The position numbers and the translations under genes are program-made. Positions 35,621-48,000 of a stretch of DNA of 64,000 nucleotides are shown in pieces. The notes under the pieces were generated by a model that was given only the letters and a program-made list of their open reading frames with translations, did not search any database and was not told where the DNA came from. Every line of letters begins with the position of its first letter. Within the stretch, counting starts at the first letter, position 1. Source of the stretch: Talinum fruticosum (lineage: Eukaryota; Streptophyta; Magnoliopsida; Caryophyllales; Talinaceae); contig JAITYX010000086.1 of the NCBI GenBank assembly GCA_021018815.1, positions 1,054,001-1,118,000 on the forward strand. Direction: 5' to 3'.

Positions 35621-37290
35621 TCATGCATTAATCATTCCAACCTAATTCCTAATAAAGTAAAATTGATCTTCACTAAGTGGCTTAGTGAAAATATTAACTA
35701 TCTAAAATTTTGTAGGAATGAATTCAAGTTCAATATCACCTTCCTCGAATGGTCTCTCGGAAAATAATTCATAATCTTAATGTGCTTTGTCTTTGAGTGC
35801 TGAACTGGATTCTTAATGATGCTGATTGCACTCGATTATCACACTTGATTGGGATAAATTTGAATGAAAGTCCAAAATCCTTCAAGTGTTGCTTGATCCA
35901 TAAAATCTCGAGCACAGCGACGCTCCCACTACAATGTACTAAGCTTTAGCAGTTGATAGAGCAACTAAGTTCTACTTCTTCGAGTGCCAAGATATAAGGG
36001 ATTGACCCGAAACTAGCATGCTCCTGAGGTGCTCTTTCTATCAACCTTGTATCTAGCATAGTTAGCATCCGAGTATGTAGTGAGGGTAAATTGTGAGTCT
36101 CTTGAGAACCATAGACCTAGATTCCGAGTCCCTGTAAGATATTTAAACATTCTCTTCACCTCAATGAGATGTGATTCTTTTGGATTAGCTTGGAATCTTG
36201 CACACGAGACATACACTAAACATAATGTATGGCCTACTCCATGTGAGATATAGCAGAGAACCAATCATACCTTTATAGAGTTTCTAATCTATCGCTTTAT
36301 GTTTTTCGTCCGAGTCCGGTTTCATGCTTGCTACTCATTGGTGTTCGCTGCATGTTTTGCATCTTGAAGCTTGTACTTCTTCAGCAACTCCTTGGTATAC
36401 ATAGATTTATGGACATAGATGTCATCTTTATGTTGTCCGATTTGTAGACCAAGAAAGAAATTGAACCCTCCCATCATGCTTATTTGGAATTCTTGTCTCA
36501 TCAACTCGGAAAATTCTCGCAGAGATTTTTATTAGTAGCTCCAAAAATTATATCATCAACGAAATCTAAGCAATAAGAAAGTCTCTCCCGTTGGTGTTTA
36601 TGAAAAGTGTTTTGTCAATCTAACCGCTTTTGAAATCATTTTCAACCAAGAAACTGCTCGATCTTTCATACCAGGTTTTGGGAGCTTATTTAAGACCATA
36701 AAGAGCCTTTGGCAATTTGAAAACATGGTTAGGAAATTCTTATTTTTCAAATCCAGGGGTTGCTCAACAAAGACTTCCCTTGAATGAAACCATTCATAAA
36801 GGCACATTTGACATCCATTTGATACAACTTAATATTCATGCTTGACGCAAATGCCAAAAGGATTCTAATTGCTTCAATTCTAACAAGCTGGTGCAAAGGT
36901 TTCCCCAATATGAATCCCTTCTTCTTGATTGTTACCTTGAGCCACAAGTCTAGCCTTATTTCGACTACCAACCCATCCTCATCCAGTTTGTTCTTGAAAA
37001 CCCATTTGGTTCCTATGACTGTGTGGTATGAAGGTCGTTTGGTCAAAGTCCGGACTTGGTTTCTCTCAAATTGATTAAGTTCCTCTTGCATGGCCTCTAC
37101 CCATTCAGGTTCATTTAGGGCCTCTAGTGCATTTCTAGTTTCATTAATGATATGAATGTAGGGAATGCACATAGATTTTGCAAAGAAGAATGAGTTCTTC
37201 TCCCTGTTGATGTTAGACAAGATGTTCTCGAGTGGGTGGCTCAAAGCATATTTGAATGCTCTACCTATTCTCCGGTTCACCAAGTTTGTT
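35621..37290 (-). pseudogene. pol: S8 pol: reverse transcriptase and RNase H
   Basis: Stop at 35621-35623 after GMINA. RNase H is in pieces at 35650-36264 (AKYLTGTRNLGLWFSRDS-like, DANYARYKVDRKSTSGAC). The longest open stretch, 36747-37283 (178 codons), covers the linker and RT N-terminus: ALNEPEWVEAMQEELNQFER, GTKWVFKNKLDEDGLVVE, IEAIRILLAFASSMNIKLYQ, MDVKCAFMNGF. The catalytic YVDD near 36552-36565 is frameshifted within the Tyr codon, so this RT is dead. Confidence 0.87.
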
Positions 37291-38540
37291 GGTTATGCTT
37301 GGCTTATCTTTAGTAGTCCGATCTTCCCGAGTTTGCTCATCTTCTTGACCTTCGAGCATTCTGAGCTGGCTGCTAAGATGGTTCAATCTTAGTCATGATG
37401 TGATGAGCTGCCTCATTTTGCGTTGCTTTCTTTTGACTCTGTCCGAGCTCAACTTCAACAAGATCATCTTCATCTCGACTTAGCTTCGGATATGAGAATG
37501 GTGACTCACTTTTTTCCCTGATCAATCTCATCAAACACAACGCGGATGCTTTCTTTCACTTTGTTAGTTCTTTTATTAAAAACACGATATGCTTTACTTG
37601 TGAGAGGAGTAACCCAAAAAGATACCTTCATCCGACCGAGCAACAAACTTAGTCGGGGATCCTTACCATTGTTGTGAACAAAACACTTACATCCGAAGGG
37701 TTTAAAGTATGAAATGTTGGCCTTCTTTCCCTTGTAAAGCTCGTATGGAGTTTTCCTCAATATGGGTTTGATGAGGCATCCGTTCGGTGTGTAATTTGTC
37801 TGTGTTGATTGCCTCAGCCCGTAAATAGTAAGGTAGATCGTGTTCAATTATTATTATCCTTCCTATTTCTTCAAGAGTTCGGTTTTGCTCTCCACTACTC
37901 CATTCCGTTGAGGAGTTCTAGGTGCTAAGAATTTGTGAGAGATACCATTCTTATCGCAGAACTCTATAAATTCCGAGTAATTGAACTCCCTTCCATGGTC
38001 ATTTCAAATTCTTCCGATCCGAGTTTGAGATTCTACTTGAATTTTCCTAGAGAGCTTGCTGAACTCTTTGAAAGCTTCATTTTTGTTCTTGAGAAAACAA
38101 ACCCGGGTAAATCATGAGTAGTCATCAACAAGCACAAGTACATATGATTTACCTCCGAGACTCTTTATAGAGATTTCACCACATATATCCATATGCAGCA
38201 TTTCAAGCACTTTGGATGTGGAAATAGTTTTGAGAGGTTTGGAGGATGATCTAACCTCGCTTCCCTTTTGTGCATGCTTCACGGATTTTATCTTTCTTAA
38301 ATGCAGAGTTAGGTAAACCCCTATCTAAACCATGAGATGCAAGCTTTTTGATAGTATGCATACTAACATGACCTTGTCTTCGATGCCATGTCCAAGAATC
38401 ATCATGCAATGACATTTTTAAATAAGATAAATTCTAACTTGGATCCGGAAGAGGAATAGTATAAGTATTACTTGACCTCTTACATGAGAGCTTAGTCTCT
38501 TTGGTAGTTGCATCAGAAATGTAGTTGTTGGTCTAAGTGA
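37290..38540 (-). pseudogene. S8 pol: integrase
   Basis: 37506-37847 reads LRKTPYELYKGKKANISYFK and KPFGCKCFVHNNGKD, the C-terminal copia integrase signature. Upstream, 37935-38420 keeps the VIVDDYS, HMDLCGE and zinc-region blocks in shifted frames. It corresponds to 46640-47440 of S9. Confidence 0.82.
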
Positions 38541-38800
38541 CTCTTACCTCTTGACCTTTGTCACATAAGTGAGAGATGCTTGAGTAGATTATACTTTAAT
38601 TCCTTGACAAGATAGACTAGGCTGAACAGGTTGTCCTTTCCCAATCTTGCCTATTCCAACTATCTTGCCCTTACTATCATCTCCAAAAGTGACTTTTCCT
38701 CCTTTGAAATCTTCCAATTTAGAAAAGAATCTTGAGTCTCTTTACATGTGGTGTGAGCATCCACTGTCCGAGTACCAATGACCTTTTGTCCTTTTCGAGT
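38540..38800 (-). pseudogene. S8 protease
   Basis: Aspartic protease with a decayed active-site block (the Asp-Ser-Gly position near 38755-38785), then LEDFKGGKVTFGDDSKGK and IVGIGKIGKGQ (38640-38720). It would cut the Gag-Pol polyprotein. One in-frame stop follows the SGCSHHM block. Confidence 0.75.
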
Positions 38801-40640
38801 TATATGCAAGTCGAAACACACTAACCCTTCTCACTTCCTCCGACGAACCCAGTAACTCCCTTTACTATGGTCCTTTTCCGAGGAAGAAGACTCTTAGGAA
38901 CCCAGATTTGAATGACTTTTGATTTGGTCTAATTCGAGCCTTCTTTTTAGAAAACCGAGTGTTTGTCTCTTGCTTTTGAAAATCTTTTCTTTTATAAACA
39001 GGTGGAGAAGGTTTTCTCTTATAAACCGATCTAGGCTCGGTCCCCTTTCATTCTTATGAATAGGTCCATGTTGAGCCTTCCTGAACTTCAAAGTTCTAGT
39101 ATTCTTTTTGAAACGATTTGAGTAGGAATTAGATTCCTTCTCTTCATTAAAACCAAGTCTTTCTTTCATGAAGGAGACACATTGAGAGCCTAAAAGCATG
39201 TCAAAGTTTTTCCGACCTTGAGTAAATTTCAAAACAAGCTCTTGAGACTCATTCAGCTTTCTTTTCGGATGCTCATTTTATCTTCCGAGTGACTCGGACT
39301 TAGTCTCATTAGTTTGAGTACTAATCTTGAGTTCTTTCAGAGTTAGTCTCGCTTTTCCAATTCATTTTTCAAATAGTTGCTCTCAGTAGTGAGAGATTGG
39401 AGTTGTTCTTTGAATTGAGAAGAATCGAATTAGACTTTTCTTCCAAAGTATGAATATATTTAGCCAAATCAACTTTGGAGAACTTGAGAAAGTATTCAAT
39501 TACCTCCCGAGGACTTGTCTCCTCGTTGTCCGAGTTAGTCGAGACCGACTCGGATTCAACTTCGAGTCTATTAGTGCCATCGGACACTTTGAGTCATCAG
39601 AATCTTCATCTTCTTCTAATGAGTCTTCATCACTCCATGTGACAATCATAGCTTCTTCTTCTTTCTGTCCTTCTATTTCCTTGGACAATCTTTGACTATG
39701 TGATCTTTGCTGCCACATTCTAAACAACCGAGTTCTTAGTTAAAGATAATTTTGAAGGGAAGAGTATTTACCTCTTTCGTCCTTCTTATCCTTCTTGTAG
39801 AACTCGTCCTTTGGTCTATTCTCCTATTTCTTATGCTTCATCATTCTTTTGAAGCCTCGAGCAATGAGTGCCATAGGATCTTCTTACGAGTCTAAGGAAG
39901 TCAAACTTTCTCCTATGCTTTCTAAGGCTTTCGAGCACAATGTTCTTTTTAGTGCTGACCTCGAAGTCGAGACTTTCTCCTCTGCTTTTGAGGCTTTTAG
40001 TGCAATGTTCTTTTTAGTGCTGACCTCGGCATCCTCTTCTTCCAGGTGAATTACATGGGAAGCGGCTTCCCAGTCGGTTCGTTTGGTTTTAGTTGAGAGA
40101 GGTTCCGAGCTTCCTCGATGGCTATCACCTTGGGACCCCATCTTCTCTTTGGTAGACTTCTTAGAATCTTTCTGCACATTTCTTCATGGGAAATCTTTCT
40201 ACCCAGAGATTTGTGGTTGTTTGTAATCTCTGTGAAGCGTATAAACATCTAAGTGATGTTTTCTTCTAGCACCATCTTGAACAACTCATGTTTGTGAAGA
40301 TATTGACTTATCTTTGCCTATTTCACTTGGCTTGTACCTTCATATGTGTTGACAAGAGTGTCCCATATATCTTTAGTCGTGTTACTAGCGAGACATTCTA
40401 TTGTATTCTTCCGAGCTGATAGCACACATTAGAATGTTAATCGCTTTGAAGTTCTTTCCGAACTCGAACTTTTCTTTAGGCATAGATCTTGTACCTTCTA
40501 TCTTCATTGGAATGTAATTGCCTTCTTGGATGATGTTCCAAACATCTTCATCGTTGTCCAGCAGAAAGCATTCCATTAGCTTCTTCCGCTGCACAAAGTT
40601 TGATCCTTTGAACTTTGGTGGTCTGTCCTTCATCGAACTC
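38800..40640 (-). pseudogene. gag: S8 gag with intact zinc knuckle
   Basis: N-terminus at about 40640; the first ATG seen in S2 and S3 reads ATC here, leaving MKDRPPKFKGSNFVQ (40633) as first Met. 40385-40633 has ECFLLDNDEDVWNIIQEGNY. 40051-40248 has MFIRFTEITNN and SLPKRRWGPKVIAIEEARNL. The CX2CX4HX4C zinc knuckle CLECGSKDHIVKDC is complete at about 39688-39732. It is followed by MIVTWSDEDSLEEDEDS (39500-39727), a helical region (39240-39590) and 38894-39232 (SQCVSFMKERLGFNEEKES). Several frameshifts remain. Confidence 0.83.
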
Positions 40641-40704
40641 TCCGATGTTCTAAGCCATCCGATCTTTAGACCTTTGGATTGTTAGATCCTTTTTTAAAGG
40701 CTAG

Positions 40705-40716
40705 GCTCTTATACCA
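40705..40716 (-). promoter_or_regulatory. S8 primer-binding site
   Basis: Minus strand TGGTATAAGAGC; it differs from the initiator-Met tRNA site TGGTATCAGAGC by one base. Confidence 0.85.
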
Positions 40717-40718
40717 AT

Positions 40719-42202
40719 TGAAGGTTTGCTCCTGGAGAGTCTTAGTCACCCTAGGGGCGTGAATAGGGTGATGAGGAAATTTTCACAAACTTGGAAACTT
40801 TAAGCTTGAAAAGAATGAACAAGAAAATCTTACTCTAGATCGGACTCAAAAGAGTGTATACTAAGAGATGCGTTGAAACCCTCCTCGGGGCGGAAAACCA
40901 CGGACAGTGTTAATCTAAGCACCAAGTCAAATCCACTATTTCTAATCCTTAAAATACAACGGACTGACTCAACCAAAATTGCTCCCTTTAACAATTCCTT
41001 ATAGAGTTTTCCTAGAATCGAAGTTCACTTATCCGATTTAGTATTTCCTAACCGAGGTAACCTTTACGAGTTAGGGACAACTAAGCTGAGTTAACCCTTA
41101 CAGCTCGGTCCAAGGACCTTACTCGGAAAGTAAGAAAAGTATGTGACTGATTACAAGACTTTACAACTCGAAAAGTATTAAGTACACACTTGGAGTTGTA
41201 AATTGAAGATTGAATATGTAAATAACGACTTTTGCTTAAGTAATGTGTTTCAACAATAATTCTAGTAACCTTCAAGTCTTATGAAGTGCCTTCTATTTAT
41301 AAATGACTAAGCGGATTAGCCGTTATGTCCGGTTTCTAGGTCGAAGACTTTCTTGGCCGTTGTAACGGCTCTTCGAGTCGCTCGAAAAGATCCGTTGAGA
41401 TGTGAACGTTGTGCAATGGCTCTTAGTTTTTAAAAGTGCTCCAGATCAGCTGGTGATGTTTGAAAAGTAAAGTGGAAACCACCGTTGAGCTTAGCATTGA
41501 AGTTTTCCAGCTTTGGAAATAGACAACCCCGACGCAGATGTCTCGGCATTGCTCGAAGTAGATAGGCCTTGTTTGCTAGTGATTGACAACTCGAAGCCGA
41601 TTACTTTTGTAATTCAAAAAATGAGATATCCTCGTTTGGATAACCTACAAAAGTAAACCACTTTGGTTCGCAAAGTATAAAATACTTTGGTCCAAGTTTA
41701 GGCACAAATAATAATTTAATTAAGACAATTAAGTGCATAATTATCTTAGGCCTAGAGGAGTGGAATTTTCTGAGTCTAATATTCATTATACTCAAATTCC
41801 ATCAGAGTTAGTCCTAAGAGAGATCAAGTTAAAAGAGTGAAAACATCGGAGTATAAAGACTTGATCCGGACAAATAAGTCTCAAACAGACAAACTGATTT
41901 AGAAGAGAAATTAACATTGTAATTCACTTTGCGTTGAAATATGCAGTCAAAACTCATATAAAAAGTGTTAGAAACATTATTTGAACATGCGATAGATCTA
42001 AGTGCTGTCTAAGAAAGTCGAAACGATAATGTAGAAGATGTATAAGTATGTGTTTTCCGAGTCGATCAAAAACGAATGAAAACTTATACAGGAGTTTCTA
42101 TAACACTCAGAATGACTTGTAATCAAAACATAGGAGGGATGGGGTTTGTACCGAGTCTTCATGTAGTACTCGGAATGATTTAGATTTAGAGTCCGAGTCT
42201 TT
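40719..42202 (-). repeat. S8 5' LTR
   Basis: About 1,484 bases from TGAAGGTTTGCTCCTGG to GTCCGAGTCTT; the last CA is lost. TATA (CTATTTATAA on the plus strand) near 41292. Confidence 0.86.
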
Positions 42203-43583
42203 AAATGGGATCCATTGGTGCTACCATATATACCATGTCGGCCAACATATAGTGCCCGAGCTTCTTTGTGGTCCGGACTAATGCTAATGTTGTCTTCTTT
42301 AGTGGTGTGTATCTAATCTCACAATCTAAGAGTTTCTTGCTTAGATAATATATCGCGTACTCTTCCTTTCCATCTCGTTGAGCTAGCATGGCTCCCATAG
42401 TTGTTTCTATCATGGCCAGGTACAAGAGTAAAGGTTTCCTTGGTTTGGGTAGAGTAGCACCTGGAGGGTTGGCTAGATATTCCTTAACCTTCTCGAATGC
42501 TTTTGGGAATCATCAGCCCAAATAGGCTCAAAACCTTTCTTTAACTTCTTGAAAATGGGTTCACGGACCACAATCGGTTTTGATATGAAACAACTAATGT
42601 ACTCTAAACGTCCTAAGAAACCTCGTATCTCCGTCTTTGGCGGCGGAATCTCCTTAATAGCTTTGATCTTGGATGGATCAACTTTGATTTCTCTAAGACT
42701 GAGTAAATAGTCTAATGGTTTGCCCGAGGTTACCCCAAAGGCACACTTTCCAAGGTTGAGGCGCATGTTGTATTTTCTTAGTCTTTCAAAGAATTTCATA
42801 AGGTCTGGGTAAGTGCCCTGCTCTATCCTTGGACTTAATGATCATGTCATGTATTAATGTTGTGGTCGTCCTCTAATATGTGGCTCATGTATTTTTTAGC
42901 CCAAGTGGCATTACCACATAGCAGTATGTCCCATATTGACCGATGAAGGTCGTCTTCTCCATGTCTTCCTCAATCGGTTTCAACCGATTGTACCTAGCAT
43001 AGCGTCTATAAACGAGAGTAAGGCATGTCCCGCTGTATTATCTATAAGGATGTTGATATAGGGCAGTGGGAAATCATCTTTAGGACTTGCTATATTGAAA
43101 TATGTTAAGTCGACGCACATCCGAACCCCGTCGTCTTTCCTTGGAACATGCACTATGTTTGCTACCCACCGAGGGTAGTGAACTACTTTTGTAAACCCGA
43201 CCTCTAACTATTTCAGAACCTCTTCCTTGATTTTCAATGCCCATAAGCTTTTATCCTCCTAGGCTTCGCTTAACCTGTCTTGGCATCTTCGTAAAGTGGA
43301 ATTCTATGTTCCACTATAGTTAGATATATCCCCGACATGTCTTTTTAGGACCATGCAAAGACATCTATGAATTCCGCAAGGAGCGAAGTGAATTGCTCGT
43401 CGTTATTCTAGATTCGTAGTTTTCCCAATTTTGACCTCTTGGCGTTGATCAACCGATCCAAGATTAATTCATATTGTTTCCTTTATAATTAGTGAGTGAT
43501 TCTCATGATCTTCCATAACTTTTATTAATTCTTTAGGGATTTCTTGTTCATCATTAGAGGCAAAACAATTAAAATAGGAAAAG
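42203..43583 (-). pseudogene. pol: T1 pol: reverse transcriptase and RNase H
   Basis: Gypsy RT: a spacer with KELIKVMEDHENH then INLGSVDQRQEVKIGKTT (43420-43540), the palm with GQYGTYCYVVMPLGLKN (about 42860-42960), 42473-42799 (KYNMRLNLGKCAFGVTSGKP, EIRGFLGRLEYISCFISKPI), and RNase H at 42201-42425 (AIYYLSKKLLDCEIRYTPLK). The region that should hold the YVDD is partly deleted near 42830-42860. It ends where S8 was inserted, right after MDPI. Confidence 0.83.
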
Positions 43584-43588
43584 GAAAA
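43584..43588 (+). repeat. S9 target-site duplication, left
   Basis: GAAAA immediately before the S9 5' LTR; the same five bases follow the 3' LTR at 53228-53232. Confidence 0.8.
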
Positions 43589-45066
43589 TGAAGACTCAAA
43601 TTCTAACTCTGTCATTCTAGGTACCACATGAAGATTCAGGTATAATCTTATCTATCCTAAGTTTTGATTTCAAGACATTCCGAGTGTTATAGAAACTCTA
43701 GTATAAGTTTTCATTCGTTTACGGCTGACTTAGAAAACACATTCTTGTATATCTTCTACATTGATGTTTCGACCCACTCGGACGTCACTCGGAACTATCG
43801 CATGTTCAAATAATTTCTCTAACTCTTTTATTCTGAGTTATGACTACATACTTCAATGTAAAGATAATTACGGTGTTAATTCCTCTTTCTAAGTCAGTTT
43901 GTTTGTTTGAGAATTATTTGTCCGGATCAAGTTGCTATACTTTGATGATTCTATTCTTTCTAACTTGATTATCCTTAGGATTGACTCGATGGAATTTTAG
44001 AATATTGAATATTAGACTCAGAAAATTCCACTCTTCTAGGCCTAAGATAATTATGCACTTAATGGTTGAAATTAAATTATTATTTGTACCGAATTTTAGA
44101 CTAAAGTATTTTATATTTTGAGAACCAAAGTGGTTTACTTTTGTAGGTTATTCAAATGAGGTTATCTCATTTTTGAAATACAAAAGTAATCGGCTTCTAG
44201 CTATCAATCACCACCAAACAAGCTTTATCTACTTCGAACAGGGCTCAAACACCGTGTGCAGGGCTGTCGGTTTCCAAAGCTGGAAAACTACAACGCTAGG
44301 ATCAACGGTGGTTTCCACCTTTCTTTTCGAGACATGGCCGGTTGATCGGAGTACCTTTAGGAGACAAGAGTCGCTGCACAACGTTCACATCCCAACAGAT
44401 CTTTTCTAAGTGACTTAGAAGAGCCATTATAACGATCGATAAGCACTTCTATTCCAAGACACAACGGTCATTCTGTTTGGTCATCTATAAATAGGAGCCT
44501 CTTCACAAGACTTGAAAATTGCTGGAATTATTGATGAAACACATTACTTAAGCAAAAGTCATTGTTTTTATATGCAATCTTCGATTTACAACTCCTAGTT
44601 TGTAATTAATATTTTCCGAGTTGTATTGTGTTGTAATCAGCTACATACTTTTCTTACTTTCTAAGTAAGCTCCGTTGCCTAAGCCGTAAGGGTTAACTCA
44701 GCTCGATTGTCACTAACTGTAAAGGTTATCTCAGTTAGGAAGTACTACATCGGATAAGGGAACTTCTAAGTCTAGGAAAATATTATAAGGAATTGTCTCA
44801 GGGAGGAATTCTGGTAGAGTCAATCCTTTGTATTTTGAGGATTCAAAATAGTGGATCCGACTTGGTGCTTAGATTAGTACTTGTTCGTGGTTTTCCGCCC
44901 CAGGAGGGTTTCCACGTATTTCGAGAGTATACATTTCGAGTCCAATCTAGACTCAAACTCAGCTGTTTATCTTTTTCTAGCTAAAAGATTATAAGTTTGT
45001 TTAATTTTCCTCATCACCCTATTCACCCCCTCTAGGGTGACTTAGACTCTCCAGAGCAAACCTTCA
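43589..45066 (+). repeat. S9 5' LTR
   Basis: From TGAAGACTCAAATTC to CAGAGCAAACCTTCA. TATA box CTATAAATAG at 44485-44494; transcription of the element would start shortly after it. Confidence 0.92.
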
Positions 45067-45068
45067 AT

Positions 45069-45079
45069 TGGTATCGAGC
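45069..45079 (+). promoter_or_regulatory. S9 primer-binding site
   Basis: TGGTATCGAGC two bases after the LTR; initiator-Met tRNA type with one missing A. Confidence 0.86.
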
Positions 45080-45125
45080 CTAGCCTTTCAAGAAGGATCT
45101 AACAATCCAAAGGTCTAAAGATTAG

Positions 45126-46260
45126 ATGGCTCGGAACATTGAAGAGTTCGATGAAGGAATGTTGTTCACCGGACCAATAAAGTTTAAAGGATCAAACTTT
45201 GTGCATTAGAAGAAACTAATGGAGTGCTTTCGCTGAACAACGATGAAGATGTCCGGAACATCATCCAAGAAGGCAACTACATTCCAATGAAGATAGAAGG
45301 AACAAGATCTCGTGCCTAATGAAAAATTCGAGTACACCAATGAAGAGTTCGAAAAGTTGAGAAAGAACTTCAAAGCAATGAACATTCCGATGTGTGCTAT
45401 CAGCTCGAAGAGTACAACGAGTGTCGGCCGTGACACGAGTCAAAGATATGTGGGACACTCTTGTCAACACATATGAAGGAACAAGCCAATTAAAACAGGC
45501 AAAGATAAGCTAGTATCTTAACAAATATGAGTTGCTCAAGATGGATCCGAAGAAAACATCACTCGGATGTTTATATGCTTCATTGAGATTACAAACAATC
45601 TCAAATCTCTAGGTAGAAATATTTCTAACGAGGAAATGTGCGGAAAAATTATGAGAAGTCTACCAAAGAGAAGATAGGGTCCTAAGGTGACAGCCATTGA
45701 GGAAGTTCAGAACCTCTCTCAACTAAAGCCGGATGAACCGATTGGGAAACCGCTTACCCATGAAATTCACCTGGAAGAAGAGGATGCTGAGGCCAGCACC
45801 AAAAAGAACATTGCACTCGAAGGCCTCGGAAAGTAAAGGGGAAAGTCCGAGTTCCTCGGACTCGAAGAGGATCCAATGGAACTCATTGCTCGAGGCTTCA
45901 AAAGAATGATGAAGCATAAGAAATGGGAGAAGAGGCCGAAGGAAGAGTTTCTACAAGAAAGATAAGAAGGACGAGAAAAGGTTAATATTCTTCGTCTTGA
46001 AAGTTGTCTTTAACTAAGAACTCTGGTTGTTTTCAATGTGCTAACAAAGATCACATAGTCAAAGACCATCCGAAGACAAATAAGGACAGAAATAAGAAAA
46101 AGGCTATGATGGCCATATGGAGTGATGACGACTCATCTCAAGAAAATGATGATTCCGATGACTCAAAGTGTCTAATGGCACTAACGGACTCGAAGCTGAA
46201 TCTGAGTTAGACTCGACAACTCAAAACCGAGGAGACAAGTCCTCAGGAGATAACTCGAAA
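45126..46260 (+). pseudogene. gag: S9 gag
   Basis: Start at 45126 (Met-Ala-Arg-Asn-Ile-Glu-Glu-Phe), in frame with IKFKGSNFVH. Recognisable blocks: EKLRKNFKAMNIPMCAISS (45355-45410), ITRMFICFIEITNNLKSLG (45555-45615), TAIEEVQNLSQLKPDEPIGK (45690-45750), LIARGFKRMMKHKKW (45880-45925). Zinc knuckle CFQCANKDHIVKDH near 46030-46070 has its last Cys replaced by His. MMAIWSDDDSSQENDDSDDS follows at about 46105-46165. The long helical gag tail seen in S8 and S3 is missing here: the zinc region runs directly into protease at about 46250. At least six frame breaks. Confidence 0.84.
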
Positions 46261-46600
46261 AAGACAAAAGGTCATTGGTACGTAGACGGTGGATGCTCAC
46301 GCCATATGTTAGGAGATTCAACACTCTTTTCTAAGTTAGAAGATCTTAAAGGAGGCAAAGTTACTTTTGGAGATAATAGTAAGGGCAAGATTGGGAAAGG
46401 AGTCAGCCCAGTCTATCTTTTCAAGGGACTAAAGTACAATCCGCTCAAGCATATCTCGGTTATCCGACAAAGGCCAAGAGGTAAGAGTCACTCGGACCAA
46501 TTGCTATATTTTTGATGCAACTACCAAAGAGACTAAGCTCTCAGGTAAGAGGTCGGGTAATACCTATACTATTCCTCTTTCGATCCAAGTCGAATTTATC
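46250..46600 (+). pseudogene. S9 protease
   Basis: 46168-46515 is open and contains GHWYVDGGCSRHMLGDSTLF, then LEDLKGGKVTFGDNSKGK. The catalytic triad reads Asp-Gly-Gly instead of the usual Asp-Ser-Gly. The tail is frameshifted near 46450. It would mature the Gag-Pol polyprotein. Confidence 0.82.
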
Positions 46601-46639
46601 TTATTTAAAAGCATCATTGCATGATGATTCTTAGACATG

Positions 46640-47440
46640 GCATCGCAGACTAGGTCATGTTAGCATGCACACTATCCAAGAGCTTGCATCTCATGGTTTA
46701 GTTAGAGGTTTACCTAGCTTTGCATTTAAGAAAGATAAAATATGTGAAACATGCACAAGAGGGAAACAAGTCGGATCATCCTTCAAACCTCTCGAAACTG
46801 TTTCCACATCCAAAGCGCTTGAGATGCTACATATGGATTTATGTGGTGAAATCTCTGTGGAGAGCCTTGGAGGTAAATCATATGTACTTGTAATTGTTGA
46901 TGATTATTCAAAATTTACCTGGGTTTATTTTCTCAAGAACAAAAATGAAGCTTACAAAGAGTTCAAGCAAGCTCTACAGGAAAATTCAGTTAGAGTCCGA
47001 GACTCGGATCGAAGAATTCGAACCGACCATGGAAGAGAGTTCGAATACTCAAAATTTGCAGAGTTCCGTGATAAGAACGGTATCTCCGATAACTTCTCAA
47101 CACCCGAACTCCTCAAAAAATGAGTAGTGGAGAGAAAGAACCGAAATCTTGAAGAAATAGGAAGGACGATGATGATTGAAAATGATTTACCTTACTATTT
47201 CCAGGCTGAGGTAGTCAACACAATAAACTACATACTAAACAGATGCCTCATCGGACCCATGTTCAAGAAAACTCCCTACGAGCTTTACAAGGGAAAGAAG
47301 CCTAATATCTCATATTTCAAACCCTTTGGATGTAAGTGCTTTGTTCACAATAATGGTAAGGATCACTCGACCAAGTTTGATGCTCGATTAGATAAAGGTA
47401 TCTTTCTGCGTTACTCATCTCACAAGTAAAGCTTATCGTG
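46640..47440 (+). pseudogene. S9 integrase
   Basis: 46665-47123 (152 codons open): IQELASHGLVRGLPSFAFKK, CETCTRGKQVGSSFKP (zinc region), LEMLHMDLCGEISVESLGGK (first Asp), VLVIVDDYSKFTWVYFLKN, IRTDHGREFEYSKFAEFRDK (second Asp). A stop and one-base shift at 47122 come just before VVERKNRNLEEIGRT, which carries the catalytic Glu. 47127-47429 gives the C-terminal region (NRCLIGPMFKKTPYELYKGK, FGCKCFVHNNGKDHSTKFD). This is the clearest integrase in the window; the catalytic residues are all readable, but across a frameshift. Confidence 0.9.
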
Positions 47441-48000
47441 TTTTTAATAAAAGGACTAATAAAGTGGAAGAAAGTATCCATGTTGTGTTTGATGAGATTG
47501 ATCAAGAAAAACATGTGAGTCAACCTTCTCATATCTCGAAACTCAATCGAGATGAAGATGATCTTGCTGAAGTTGAGATCGAAAGAGTCGAAGAAAGCAA
47601 CTCGGAATGAGGCAGCTCGTAACATCATGACTCGGATCGAACCAGCTCAAGAGCCAGCTCGGAATGCTAAAAGATAAGCGAATGAGCAAACTCAGCAAGC
47701 TCGGACTATTGAAGATCAGCCAGTTCAAACAACAAACCTGGTGAAATAGAGAACAGGTAGAGCATTCAAATATGCTTCGAGCCACCCACTCAAGAACATT
47801 CCGTCCGACATTAACAAGTGGCGTAAGAACTCGTTCTTCTTCGCAAAATCTATGTGCATTCACTGCACTCATATCATTAATAGAACCTAGAAATGCACTA
47901 AAGGCCCTAAATGGACCTGAATAGGTAGAGGCCATGCAAGAAGAGCTTAATTAATTTGAAAGAAACTAAGTCCGGACTTTGACCAAATGACCTTCTAACC
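47441..48000 (+). pseudogene. S9 integrase-RT linker
   Basis: Weakly conserved linker matching 37080-37560 of S8 in reverse. Short charged pieces and the segment RAFKYASSHPLKNI (about 47758-47800) precede the RT. Several stops. Confidence 0.65.

Larger units (their letters stand above)
30524..42202 (-). mobile_element. S8: nearly full-length Sirevirus in T1
   Basis: Minus-strand copy with all domains: 5' LTR (40719-42202), primer-binding site, gag, protease, integrase, RT, RNase H, spacer interrupted by X2, aORF, 3' UTR and a 3' LTR missing its right (R-U5) end. It lies in the RT-RNase H region of gypsy element T1. On the right, TAAAT after the LTR end is a candidate target-site copy. The left flank was lost at the S7 junction. 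Confidence 0.87.
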
